NCBI RefSeq assembly: GCF_030704825.1
Contig: NZ_JAUYNX010000011.1
Location: 62,001-126,000 of the forward strand
Direction: 5' to 3'
Length of the DNA stretch: 64,000 bases
Source: Brevundimonas sp.
GTDB taxonomy: Bacteria > Pseudomonadota > Alphaproteobacteria > Caulobacterales > Caulobacteraceae
Part shown: piece by piece, positions 19,313 through 26,705 of the stretch
How positions within the stretch are numbered: the stretch's first letter is position 1
Layout: the number at the start of each line of letters is the position of its first letter
The notes under the pieces: generated by a model
Database searches by the model: none
What the model saw: only the letters and a program-made list of their open reading frames with translations
What the model was told of the DNA's origin: nothing
Made by a program: the position numbers and the translations under genes

Positions 19313-20023
19313 ATGCGCGGCGAAGTCATCAACCTTGACGGCATTTCGGGCGACGGCCTGATCTCGGGCGACGACGGCGCCCGCTACACCTTCACCGCAG
19401 GCTCCAGCCGCTCGAGCCTGCGGGTCGGCGAGAAGGTCGACTTCGTCGGAACCGACGGGGTCGCCACAGACATCATGAGCCTGGGCGGCGCGCCTGCGTC
19501 CTTCGCCGGTCAGGGTTACGCCACCGCCCCTTCCACCGCCGGCTACGACTTCGGCTGGGCCCTGTTCTCCTTCGAAGGCCGTCTGCGCCGGTCCCATTTC
19601 TGGATCAGCTGGGTGATCTTGTTCTTCGGGGGATTCGTCGTCGGTCTGATCCCCTTCATCGGCCAGCTCATCGGCCTCATCCTGATCTGGCCCAATATCG
19701 CCATCCAGGTGAAACGCCTGCATGACATGGGCAAGACCGGCTGGTGGGTGTTGGCTCCGTTCGCCGCGAACATCGTGGGCATCGTCCTGATCGTCGTCAC
19801 AATGGGGATGTCGGCCGTCATGAACGCCGAAGCCCTTGAGCGGGAGGATCCCGCCGCCGTCCTCGCCATGATGGGCCCGATGCTTGGCATCGTCGGCCTG
19901 CTGATCCTGATCAATCTCGGCTTCCTGCTGTGGATCGGCATCGTCGACACCCAGCCGGGCCGGAACCAGTACGGCCGCAATCCGAAATTCCCCGTCGACG
20001 ACACCGCCGACACCTTCGCCTGA
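19313..20023 (+). CDS. Cold-shock-like domain fused to DUF805, third of three
   Basis: A 236-residue protein of the same architecture as its neighbour: an N-terminal OB/CSD-like segment (MRGEVINLDGISGDGLISGDDGA at 1-23, to about residue 60), a linker, then DUF805 (FSFEGRLRRSHFWISWV, VKRLHDMGKTGWW, C-terminal TQPGRNQYGRNPKF). Its membrane domain is closest to the first gene, which suggests tandem duplication with gain or loss of the N-terminal domain. It ends three bases before the stop of the opposing tape-measure gene. Start has GGGGG just upstream. Confidence 0.87.
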   Translation: MRGEVINLDGISGDGLISGDDGARYTFTAGSSRSSLRVGEKVDFVGTDGVATDIMSLGGAPASFAGQGYATAPSTAGYDFGWALFSFEGRLRRSHFWISWVILFFGGFVVGLIPFIGQLIGLILIWPNIAIQVKRLHDMGKTGWWVLAPFAANIVGIVLIVVTMGMSAVMNAEALEREDPAAVLAMMGPMLGIVGLLILINLGFLLWIGIVDTQPGRNQYGRNPKFPVDDTADTFA

Positions 20024-20026
20024 CCT

Positions 20027-20554
20027 TCAAAGCCGGCGCGCGCCCAGCGATACGGCGCGCGCCAGCATCTGGGCGATCTGCGCTTCGGACCGCAGCAACC
20101 CCGGGGCGCCGCCGTCGACTCTCACGTTCACGGTGACGCCCCCGCCCACCGGCTCCACCACTCCGGCGGCTGCGGGCCGGAACACCTCAGGTCCCCGCTC
20201 GCCGACCAGATAGGCCCCGCCGCCGAGGACTGGTCCGCCCTCTGCGCGGGACCCGGCGAAGATCGTCTGGACCGCCCGGGCGATGGCGTCGGAAAGCCCG
20301 TTCCCGCCCCCCGATCCCGACGCCGCGTTGACCGCCGCCAGCACCGCCCGCGCCAGTTCGGCCAGGCTGACTTCCCCGTCCGCCGCCGCTCGCGCCAGCG
20401 ACCGGACCAGCCCGTCCCCGGCCTTGCCGAAGGCGTCCTCGATCGACGCCGCGGCTCGCTCCGCCGGCTCCCGTAGCGCTTCCAGCGCCGCCGCCGCCTC
20501 GGCCGCCTTGCGCGGCACCCCGTCGAGCCCGGCCGGTTCAAGTGTGTCAGTCAT
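20027..20554 (-). CDS. GTA g11 short tape-measure protein
   Basis: A 175-residue protein corresponding to the short RcGTA tape measure (about 220 residues). The middle is helical and Ala-rich; the C-terminal half has the phage-like block AEGGPVLGGGAYLVGERGPEVFRPAAAGVV, common in tail-length proteins. It sets tail length or links to the baseplate in RcGTA. Its ATG overlaps the g10.1 gene. The next GTA gene downstream is 2.1 kb away, beyond the DUF805 genes. Confidence 0.88.
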   Translation of the reverse strand: MTDTLEPAGLDGVPRKAAEAAAALEALREPAERAAASIEDAFGKAGDGLVRSLARAAADGEVSLAELARAVLAAVNAASGSGGGNGLSDAIARAVQTIFAGSRAEGGPVLGGGAYLVGERGPEVFRPAAAGVVEPVGGGVTVNVRVDGGAPGLLRSEAQIAQMLARAVSLGARRL

Positions 20555-20720
20555 CCGGCCACGCCTCCGTCATCCGCCTCAGGTCCTCGCGCCCAATCGG
20601 CGCCGTCCGGCCCGGCCGTTCCGTCAGCATCCGCCACTCCCGCAGCGACAGTCGCCAGAACGCCTCCGGTCCCACGCCCAGCCTCGCCGCGACCCGCAAC
20701 ATCTCGCTCCAGGGAGTCAT
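20547..20720 (-). CDS. GTA g10.1 phage tail assembly chaperone
   Basis: A 57-residue protein (MTPWSEMLRVAARLGVGPEAFWRLSLREW...) that matches the small conserved tail-chaperone family found between g10 and g11 in Rhodobacterales GTAs. The GPEAFWRLSLREWRML segment is the family core. The ATG overlaps the g10 stop (ATGA). It is small enough to be missed by automatic calls, but position and conserved residues support it well. Confidence 0.88.
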   Translation of the reverse strand: MTPWSEMLRVAARLGVGPEAFWRLSLREWRMLTERPGRTAPIGREDLRRMTEAWPDD

Positions 20721-21016
20721 CCGGCCGCCGCCGAGAACGCCTTCGCCACCGCCTCGGCGGCCTCGCGCGGATCGACGCTCGCCAACGCCGGCTTGTCGGC
20801 CAGGTCCCACTCCCCTCCGGCCTTCAGCAGGGCCCACAGCACCGCCTGGAGATCCCGCGCCGACAACACCCGCATCCGCTCCGCCAGGCCCGACAGCCCC
20901 TCCAGCCCCAGCGCCGTCTCGATCTCCGCCAGCGCGCCCAGGGTCAGGCACAGCCGCCGCTCGGCCCCGGCCAGCATCGCCGTGACCTCCCCCCGCGCCC
21001 CGTTGGCTTCCATCAC
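20717..21016 (-). CDS. GTA g10 tail assembly chaperone-like protein
   Basis: A 99-residue protein of the GTA g10 family (phage TAC_11-like). The conserved part is CLTLGALAEIETALGLEGLSGLAERM near residues 25-50, a small helical domain. Assembly chaperones of this type guard tail-tube or tape-measure subunits before assembly. A second Met three bases inside is an alternative start. It overlaps both g9 and g10.1. Confidence 0.9.
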   Translation of the reverse strand: MMEANGARGEVTAMLAGAERRLCLTLGALAEIETALGLEGLSGLAERMRVLSARDLQAVLWALLKAGGEWDLADKPALASVDPREAAEAVAKAFSAAAG

Positions 21017-21423
21017 AGCGCCGCGAACGTTACTTGGCCCGCGCTCGCCAGGCTGATGGCGAAGGTCGCCTCGCCCTCATGCTCGCCAGCGTATTCCAGG
21101 GCCGCCACCAGGAATGGGCCTTCCAGCACGCCGAAGTCCGGCACGATCAGCCGCCAGACCCGCGCCGCCTGGTCGAAGAAGGTCTCCCGGATCAGGGCGT
21201 CCGACGCGGCGTCGCGGAAAATTCCCTGACCCGCCACCGCCGCCGACCTGACCCCCGCCCCGCCCAGCAGCTCGCGCCAGCGTCCTGCGCTGTCGCCATC
21301 AGTCGCGTCGACAGTCCGCGCGTTCAGCGAGATGGTCCGCGTCCTCAGGCCCGCGACCGTCGTGAACACGCCCGGCGCGCCCTCGATCTTCAGCAGGATG
21401 TCCTTGCCGCGTTGTGCGCTCAT
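21013..21423 (-). CDS. GTA g9 major tail (tube) protein
   Basis: A 136-residue TP901-1-type tail-tube protein. It begins MSAQRGKDILLKI and includes GVFTTVAGLRTRTISLNARTVDATDGDSAGRW, the typical family core, and a C-terminal FAISLASAGQVTF strand. It polymerises into the tail tube in RcGTA. I used the internal Met because the upstream in-frame sequence overlaps g8 and lacks homology. Overlap with g8 is ATGA-type. Confidence 0.93.
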   Translation of the reverse strand: MSAQRGKDILLKIEGAPGVFTTVAGLRTRTISLNARTVDATDGDSAGRWRELLGGAGVRSAAVAGQGIFRDAASDALIRETFFDQAARVWRLIVPDFGVLEGPFLVAALEYAGEHEGEATFAISLASAGQVTFAAL

Positions 21424-21833
21424 GTCTCCATCTCCTCCGTGACGGCCCGCACCCGCAGCACCGCAAATGTCCGCGCCCCGTCGGCGCTGGGGAACACCTC
21501 CGCGAACGAGACCCCTAGGCTCGCCGTCCGCACGCCGTCGGCCTCCAGAATCGCATCGTCCAGGGCCAGCCGCACCGCCGCCATCACGGCCTTGGCCTCC
21601 TCGGTCCCGCGGAATCGCGACGCCACGGTCAGCGTCAGGGCGTGCTCGACGCCGCCCCCGTCCGCGGCCACGGGCCGGCTCTCGCTCCGCCCGATCAGCA
21701 GGTGCGGGAACGCGGTGTCCGTTGGCGCCCCGTCCCAAATCCGCGCCGCCTCGCCCAACAGCGCCCGCACCGCCGGATTCGCCCGCAGATGGACGATCAG
21801 CGCCTTCTGCAGCGCCAGTTCATGCGCGCTCAT
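21420..21833 (-). CDS. GTA g8 tail terminator (DUF3168)
   Basis: A 137-residue DUF3168 protein that caps the top of the tail in RcGTA. Recognisable blocks are QKALIVHLRANPAVRALLG near the N-terminus and AFPHLLIGRSESRP near residue 40. The ATG overlaps the g7 stop. The order head adaptor, stopper, terminator, tube is the RcGTA order. Confidence 0.9.
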   Translation of the reverse strand: MSAHELALQKALIVHLRANPAVRALLGEAARIWDGAPTDTAFPHLLIGRSESRPVAADGGGVEHALTLTVASRFRGTEEAKAVMAAVRLALDDAILEADGVRTASLGVSFAEVFPSADGARTFAVLRVRAVTEEMET

Positions 21834-22123
21834 CGCATCCGCTCCAGGGTCAGGATCGCCCGGCCGCCGACCACCTCTCCCGAGACGATCCGCCAGTCGG
21901 CGCCGCCGAAGCGCAGCATCCGCCGAGGGATCAGCCGCACGTCCGACCGCGTCTCCGCCGTCACCGACTCGATCGCCCTCGCGCCGCCGGCCTCGCTCTT
22001 CTCGCGCCGCCGCCGCGCGCCCAGCTTCAGCCAGGCCGACCCGAGCGGCTCCCAGCTGACCGCCCGGCCGCCGTACGGCGTCTCCGTCTCGACGCCCTCG
22101 AACAGCTCCGCCAGCGCCTTCAC
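21830..22123 (-). CDS. GTA g7 head-closure (stopper) protein
   Basis: A 97-residue protein of the phage head-tail joining family (SPP1 gp16-like). The block SVTAETRSDVRLIPRRMLRFGGADWRI near residues 52-80 fits the conserved beta-sheet core. It closes the head after packaging in RcGTA. It overlaps both neighbours by four bases. Confidence 0.88.
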   Translation of the reverse strand: MKALAELFEGVETETPYGGRAVSWEPLGSAWLKLGARRRREKSEAGGARAIESVTAETRSDVRLIPRRMLRFGGADWRIVSGEVVGGRAILTLERMR

Positions 22124-22386
22124 AACCGCACCACGCGATATGGCGCGATCCAGCCTTCGACGGGCGCGACCGGCATCTCCCGATCGCCCCGCTCAAAGGC
22201 GCGCAGCGCCAGCATCAGGATCGCCAGCCGCAACGGCGCGGGCGAGGTCGAGGCCAGGCTCAGCCCGACATCCCCTTCGACCCGCGCCCGGGCAGCATCG
22301 ATCAGCGTCTGGATCAACCCGTCCTCGGCGTCGTGCCCGACGCGCAGGAACAGCTTCGCTTCCGCCAGTGAGACGGGTGCGGTCAT
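22120..22386 (-). CDS. GTA g6 head-tail adaptor
   Basis: An 88-residue head-tail connector-like protein. The N-terminal SLAEAKLFLRVGHDAEDGLIQTLIDAARARVE is the standard helical motif of the gp6-like adaptor family. It links portal and stopper. The Met used follows a GGTTCC-type spacer with no strong Shine-Dalgarno; the longer in-frame start lies in the intergenic space. About 105 bases separate it from the capsid gene, the only sizeable gap inside this block. Confidence 0.87.
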   Translation of the reverse strand: MTAPVSLAEAKLFLRVGHDAEDGLIQTLIDAARARVEGDVGLSLASTSPAPLRLAILMLALRAFERGDREMPVAPVEGWIAPYRVVRL

Positions 22387-22492
22387 GGGAACCTCGTTGT
22401 GTTGAAAACGAGGGCTCAGGTCTTGGGTCGAAGGGCTTGGTCCGCCCTCTTCCCAATCCCTAAGCCCTACCCCCCCCAAGCCCACGCGAGCA

Positions 22493-23728
22493 TCAGCTCG
22501 CGCTGAACTTCATCACCTTGATGGCGTCGAAATTCTGCACCCCGCCGCCGACCCGCTTGGTCGTGTAGAACAGCACATAGGGCTTGGCCGAATACGGATC
22601 CCTGAGCACCCGCACCCCCGCGCGATCCACGATCAGATAGCCGCGCTGGAAATCCCCGAAAGCGATGGCCGCGCTGTTGGCGCCGATGTCCGGCATGGTT
22701 TCGATCTCGGTCACCCGATAGCCCAGCAGGCTGGCCGTCTCGCCTGCCCGCTGCGCCGGCTGCCAGATGTAGGCGCCGTCGGCGTCCTTGAATTTGCGCA
22801 CGGTGGAAACCGTCTTGCGGTTCATCACGAACCGCCCGTTCGGCCGGTACTGGGCCTTGGGCGCGTAGACCAGATCGATCAGCCGGTCGGTCGGATCCTC
22901 GGCCGCGAAGGCGCCCGCCGCGCCGGACGCGACATAGCCGATCTCGCCCCATTCATGGTCGGCCTCGGCGACGATGTCGTAGCCCAGGAAACCCCTCGGC
23001 TTGTTGACCCCGTCGCCGGTGACAAAGGCCTGGGTCTCCTGCGCCGCGAAGGCGTCCTCGACCTCGGCCGCCAGCCATTCGTCCAGGTCGATCAGGGCGT
23101 CGTCCAGCAGCGACTGGGTCGCCGCCGGATTGGCGTAGAGATCGGCCGAGGGGAACTCCAGCAGCGCCAGCGTCGCCGGGTCCGTCTCCGGCCGAGCCGC
23201 CGTCTCGGCCACCCAGCCCGAGGCCACGCCCGCCGTCGACACCGGCTTCCCGAACACCCCGGCCCCGACCGTCCGCACCGTGGCGATCTCGCGCATCGGC
23301 GACCCCGCCATCAGCCGCCGCTCGATGGCCCGCTCGGTCTGCTCCGGCACGACATAGCCGGCCGAATTCGACGCCGTCGACAGCCCCGCCTTCAGCTCCA
23401 GTCCGAACGACTGGCCCGTCTTGAGATAGCCGTCAAACGCGCTCTTTTCCTCCCCCTTCATGGGGGAGGTGGCGGCGAAGCCGCCGGAGGGGGCAAGCCC
23501 CGGCCGCCTTCCCTCGCTCACCACCCGGTCCAGCCGCGCCTGCGCAGAGGCCACCGCCTGGTCGATCCGCGCCACCTTCTCCTCCAGCAGCGTATCCGCC
23601 GAGCTCTTCCGCTCGATCTCGTCCAGCCGGGCGTCATTGGCCCCTTTGAACGCCTCGAACGCCGCCATCATCTCGTGCATGGCGGCGCGCGCCTCCGGCG
23701 TGGCCGGGGCCTGTTTGGTCTCTTTCAT
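22493..23728 (-). CDS. GTA g5 major capsid protein (HK97 fold)
   Basis: A 411-residue HK97-type capsid protein. Residues ~1-75 are a coiled-coil delta domain (scaffold) that the g4 protease should remove; the fold itself begins near residue 95 (AFDGYLKTGQSFGLELKAG, VVPEQTERAIERRL). Residues ~77-92 (GLAPSGGFAATSPMKGEEK region) are encoded by a REP-like repeat at 23449-23494, an unusual insertion in the cleavage-site linker. The C-terminal half keeps the usual GYDIVAEADHEW, AQYRPNGRFVMNRKT and VNKPRGFL motifs. It is separated from the protease gene by a plus-strand insertion. Confidence 0.95.
   Translation of the reverse strand: MKETKQAPATPEARAAMHEMMAAFEAFKGANDARLDEIERKSSADTLLEEKVARIDQAVASAQARLDRVVSEGRRPGLAPSGGFAATSPMKGEEKSAFDGYLKTGQSFGLELKAGLSTASNSAGYVVPEQTERAIERRLMAGSPMREIATVRTVGAGVFGKPVSTAGVASGWVAETAARPETDPATLALLEFPSADLYANPAATQSLLDDALIDLDEWLAAEVEDAFAAQETQAFVTGDGVNKPRGFLGYDIVAEADHEWGEIGYVASGAAGAFAAEDPTDRLIDLVYAPKAQYRPNGRFVMNRKTVSTVRKFKDADGAYIWQPAQRAGETASLLGYRVTEIETMPDIGANSAAIAFGDFQRGYLIVDRAGVRVLRDPYSAKPYVLFYTTKRVGGGVQNFDAIKVMKFSAS
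23449..23494. repeat. REP-like palindromic repeat inside the capsid gene
   Basis: CCTCCCCC (23449-23456) pairs with GGGGGAGG (23462-23469) over a 5-base loop, followed by GGCGGC (23471-23476) pairing with GCCGCC (23480-23485), then GGAGGGGGC. This resembles the dispersed intergenic repeats of Caulobacterales genomes. Here it lies in frame within a coding sequence. Confidence 0.7.
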
Positions 23729-23814
23729 GATCTCTCCGATTGAAGAACCGCGGGTTGCGGTTAGGGTCGGGGCGTGAACCGCCCTCTTGAAAAATTGTCG
23801 CCGCGGGATGACGA

Positions 23815-24624
23815 GTGAGCGCGCATTTCACCCCCCTCGAATCCGATATCCTCGACGCCCTCGCCTGGGACCTGCGCGACCTCGCGCCGGACCTCGCCGG
23901 TCAGTTCGCCGAAGCCCTGCCCGGCGTCCGCCGCAACACCGGCTCGGGCCTGTTCACCGAGATCATCGTCCATCGGGCCCGCCCGGCGCCGCTGACGACG
24001 CCGACCGGCCGGTTCGGCACGGTCCACGCCATGGTCGGCGACCTGCCGGACCCCGTCGCCTTCCAGGCCGAACTGGTCGCCGGCCGGCTCATCGCGCTGC
24101 ACGGCGACGCCTATGGCCAGGACACCCGCGCTCTCGACTTCGCCCGCGTCCCTTACGACCAGGTCTTCACCGTCGACGACCAAGGCGACTCCATGGCCTT
24201 CGACCCCGCCGCCCTGATGCAGCCCGGCCCCCTGCTGAACCTGCATCATCATCCCGACCGCGAGCCGCCGCCCCCGGTCGCCGCCCAACTGTTCGATATC
24301 GGCAGTGTGCGCGGCCCCGGCGACGCGGCTCCGAAACCCCTGATCGACGTCCTGTTCGGTTCGCCGGGCGCGACCGCGAGCGAGACGCCGCCGACCGACA
24401 TCCCCCCGGACAAGGCGGATCAGACCTCGGTCAAGGTGGCCCTGTGGGTGGTCCTCGGCGTCGGCGCCCTGTTCGCCGTCGCCTTCTTCGACGTCCCCGT
24501 CGTCCTGGCCGCCGTCATCGCCGTCATCGTGGGACGGTTCCTGAACCGTCCTCCTGTCCTGTCGGTCCTCGCCCGCGCCGCGCGACGTTTCGGCCAGTAC
24601 GAATATCGCCCGCCCCAGCGCTGA
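23815..24624 (+). CDS. Unknown two-TM protein inserted in the GTA cluster
   Basis: A 269-residue protein that I do not recognise. The first ~200 residues are soluble (LESDILDALAWDLRDLAPDLAGQFAEALPGVRRN, FTVDDQGDSMAFDP, a HHH patch in NLHHHPDREP); residues ~205-240 form two closely spaced membrane helices (VALWVVLGVGALFAVAFF, VPVVLAAVIAVIVGRFL). It starts on GTG and is oriented against the GTA genes, between g5 and g4, whose direct adjacency is usual. It may be cargo or a modulator of GTA, but nothing shows a function. Codon use looks host-like. Confidence 0.78.
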   Translation: MSAHFTPLESDILDALAWDLRDLAPDLAGQFAEALPGVRRNTGSGLFTEIIVHRARPAPLTTPTGRFGTVHAMVGDLPDPVAFQAELVAGRLIALHGDAYGQDTRALDFARVPYDQVFTVDDQGDSMAFDPAALMQPGPLLNLHHHPDREPPPPVAAQLFDIGSVRGPGDAAPKPLIDVLFGSPGATASETPPTDIPPDKADQTSVKVALWVVLGVGALFAVAFFDVPVVLAAVIAVIVGRFLNRPPVLSVLARAARRFGQYEYRPPQR

Positions 24625-24634
24625 ACGCGGCCCG

Positions 24635-25072
24635 CTATCCGCGGTCCTGGAGCACCGTGAACCTCGCCTGTGGCAGCATCGGAAAGGTGACCAGCGACAC
24701 CTCCCACAACTCCACCTCCACCAGCACCCGAAGCCGCCCGTCCCGACGGGCGCGGCTGCTGCGAAAGCCGATCGACAGGCCATCCAGCGCACCGGCCTTC
24801 GACAGGGCCCGCGCGAACCGCGCCTCGGCCGACCAGTCCATGATCCTTCCCCGGACGAACAACCCGCGCTCGTCCTCGACCATCTCGTCCCAGATGCCGA
24901 CGACCGCCCGACCCTCGTGCTGGTGCAGCATCCGCACGCCCTTGACGCCCGTCCTCGCCAGACTGGCCGCGAAGGCCCCGCGGCCGACCACGTCCCCGTT
25001 CAGATCGGCCACGCCCCAGAGGGAGGCGTAGCCGTGGATAGCCAAACCCGCTTCCACGAACGCTGTCGTCAC
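24635..25072 (-). CDS. GTA g4 prohead protease
   Basis: A 145-residue HK97-type prohead serine protease that trims the capsid scaffold. The catalytic His is in MLHQHEG near residue 52 and the Ser in LDGLSIGFR near residue 95; GYASLWGVADLNGDVVGRGAF at the N-terminus is the family start. The GTG start overlaps the g3.5 stop (GTGA); an ATG at 25093 is an alternative. It is slightly short against typical proheads but has both catalytic residues. Confidence 0.93.
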   Translation of the reverse strand: MTTAFVEAGLAIHGYASLWGVADLNGDVVGRGAFAASLARTGVKGVRMLHQHEGRAVVGIWDEMVEDERGLFVRGRIMDWSAEARFARALSKAGALDGLSIGFRSSRARRDGRLRVLVEVELWEVSLVTFPMLPQARFTVLQDRG

Positions 25073-25296
25073 CGGTCGCTCTCCAGCTGCCATTCGATCC
25101 GGTCCAGCGTCGCCCGGTTGGCGAGACTCTGCTCCTCCAGTCGCGCCAGTCGCTCCGCCACCTGTCGCTGCTCGCCGACGCGTTCCTCCAGCGCGTCGAT
25201 ACGCGCCGCGGCGCCGCCGGCCCACAACAGCGCCCCGATCGTCTGCACCAGCAGCGCGGCGATCACCGCGACGGGAATCTTCCTTATCGTTTCCAT
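25069..25296 (-). CDS. GTA g3.5-like small membrane coiled-coil protein
   Basis: A 75-residue protein with an N-terminal membrane helix (IPVAVIAALLVQTIGALLWAGG, residues 6-27) and a charged coiled coil (ARIDALEERVGEQRQVAERLARLEEQ). Its position between portal and protease matches RcGTA g3.5, whose role is not established. The ATG overlaps the portal stop; the gene overlaps g4 at the other end. It could assist prohead assembly at the membrane, but that is a guess. Confidence 0.8.
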   Translation of the reverse strand: METIRKIPVAVIAALLVQTIGALLWAGGAAARIDALEERVGEQRQVAERLARLEEQSLANRATLDRIEWQLESDR

Positions 25297-26456
25297 CAGT
25301 CTCCCACCCCCGCCATCCGCCGCCGCTCCTCGTCCGTCAGGAAGGTCGCCGCGTTCAATCGCGCCCACAGCGCGTCCCGTTCAGGCTGTAGTGCGGGCAG
25401 GCCGTCCAGATCAGCCTCGATCCTCGCCCCCGCGAACCGTCCGCCCAGCCACCCCGTCAGCGCCGCCGCCGTCTTTCTCACGAGCGGAACCACCGTCCCG
25501 CGCCAGAAAGCCGCATTGGCCTCGCGATAGTTGGCGTAGGTCGCGTCTCCCGGAATCCCCAGCAGTTGCGGCGGCACTCCGAAGGCCAGGGCGATCTCGC
25601 GCGCCGCGGCATGCTTGCCGGCGATGAAGTCCATGTCGGCTGGCGTCCAGCTCATCGGCTTCCAGTCCAGCCCGCCCTCCAGGATCATCGGCCGGCCGGC
25701 GTTCATCGTGCCCGCGTGACTCTCCTCGACCTGGGCCCGCAGTCCCTCGAACTGCTCGGCCGTCAGCCGCTCGCCGTCCCGGGATGCATAGACCAGCGCC
25801 CCCGAGGGCCGCGCCGCATTGTCCAGCAGGGCCTTGTTCCAGGCCCCCGAGGCGTTGTGCACGTCGATCGCGAACGCCGCCGCCTCCAGCGGCGAAAATC
25901 CGTAGTGATCGTCCGTCGGGTGAAACAGCTTCAGCTGCATCACCGGCGACCAGCCGTCGGCTGCCCGGCCGATCCGGATCGACCGGCCGTCCACAGAATA
26001 TTCCCAGGCCTCGGGCCAGCCCGCGCGTCCCGGGACCACCTTCACCCGGTCCGGCCGCAGCGTCCAAAGCTCTTCGATCCCTCTGTCGCCGACCGCTTCC
26101 GCATAGGCGTTTCCCGCCGTCTGCAGGGCGCCGTACAGCGCCTCCAGCCACTCCGCGCCCGATTGCTCCGGGTTCGGCCGAGCCAGCAGCGCCGCCAGCG
26201 GATGATCGTCGCGCCGGACGCCGGAGGCGAACACGGTCAGCGGCGTCGACGCCGCGGCCTCCGCGATCATCCGCACGCAACGATAGGCGATGGCGTTCCT
26301 GGCGAACCCTTCCTCGGCCAGGTGGGCAAAGTCCCGCGGCGTCCACCGCGCCCGCCCTCCGGACGTCAGGGCGATCAGCGGCCCGGCCCGGCTGTCCTTG
26401 ATCTCGGGCGCGTCCGCGCGCCCGCGGCGGCCCATTGGCCAGCGCAGCTTCGCCAT
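25296..26456 (-). CDS. GTA g3 portal protein
   Basis: A 386-residue HK97-type portal protein. Conserved blocks are AYRCVRMIAEAAASTPLTVF near residue 55, EWLEALYGALQTAGNAYAE near residue 100, LRPDRVKVVPG, VMQLKLFHPTDDHYGFSPLEAA and GVPPQLLGIPGDATYANYREANAAFWRGTVVPL in the C-terminal half. It forms the DNA channel of the head. It is the first gene of this cluster; the terminase that normally precedes it is absent. Start ATG lies about 174 bases downstream of the IHF-like site. Confidence 0.95.
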   Translation of the reverse strand: MAKLRWPMGRRGRADAPEIKDSRAGPLIALTSGGRARWTPRDFAHLAEEGFARNAIAYRCVRMIAEAAASTPLTVFASGVRRDDHPLAALLARPNPEQSGAEWLEALYGALQTAGNAYAEAVGDRGIEELWTLRPDRVKVVPGRAGWPEAWEYSVDGRSIRIGRAADGWSPVMQLKLFHPTDDHYGFSPLEAAAFAIDVHNASGAWNKALLDNAARPSGALVYASRDGERLTAEQFEGLRAQVEESHAGTMNAGRPMILEGGLDWKPMSWTPADMDFIAGKHAAAREIALAFGVPPQLLGIPGDATYANYREANAAFWRGTVVPLVRKTAAALTGWLGGRFAGARIEADLDGLPALQPERDALWARLNAATFLTDEERRRMAGVGD

Positions 26457-26590
26457 CCTCTTCCTTCCCGAAAGCTCGTGTCAGATCAGCCGCACGCCCG
26501 GCCTGCCTCTGGCGGCGGCGGCGAGGGGGGAGCGGTCCGCGTCAGCGCGGCGCCGGTCCTGATTTCCCGCCATGCCCATACAGTAACCGA

Positions 26591-26608
26591 CCAGCGCACT
26601 TGTGCTGG
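26591..26608. repeat. Imperfect inverted repeat upstream of the GTA portal gene
   Basis: CCAGCGCA and TGTGCTGG face each other across CT, with one mismatched pair. It lies 135 bases before the portal start and inside the AT-rich promoter region. It could be a small hairpin in the GTA leader RNA or a protein site; no T-run follows. Confidence 0.4.
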
Positions 26609-26629
26609 CAGATTGTTGTCTTAAAAGTA

Positions 26630-26642
26630 CAAATGATTGATT
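26630..26642 (-). promoter_or_regulatory. IHF consensus site upstream of the GTA cluster
   Basis: On the minus strand these bases read AATCAATCATTTG, an exact match to the IHF consensus WATCAA-N4-TTR. It sits in the AT-rich gap before the portal gene, next to a long palindrome. IHF together with the GafY activator is known to switch on the Caulobacter GTA cluster. Binding here is predicted only. Confidence 0.55.
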
Positions 26643-26664
26643 TGACGAAATTTAATTTCGTCAA
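26642..26664. promoter_or_regulatory. 23-bp palindrome, probable operator of the GTA promoter
   Basis: An 11-base arm TTGACGAAATT (26642-26652) is repeated in inverse orientation (26654-26664) around a central T, a perfect palindrome. It lies directly against the IHF-like site and 186 bases before the portal ATG. Its symmetry suggests a dimeric regulator. The arms are too AT-rich for a terminator. Confidence 0.5.
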
Positions 26665-26705
26665 CGCGACTATATTCCCGGCGACAGCGTCACGCGGCGG
26701 AACGG

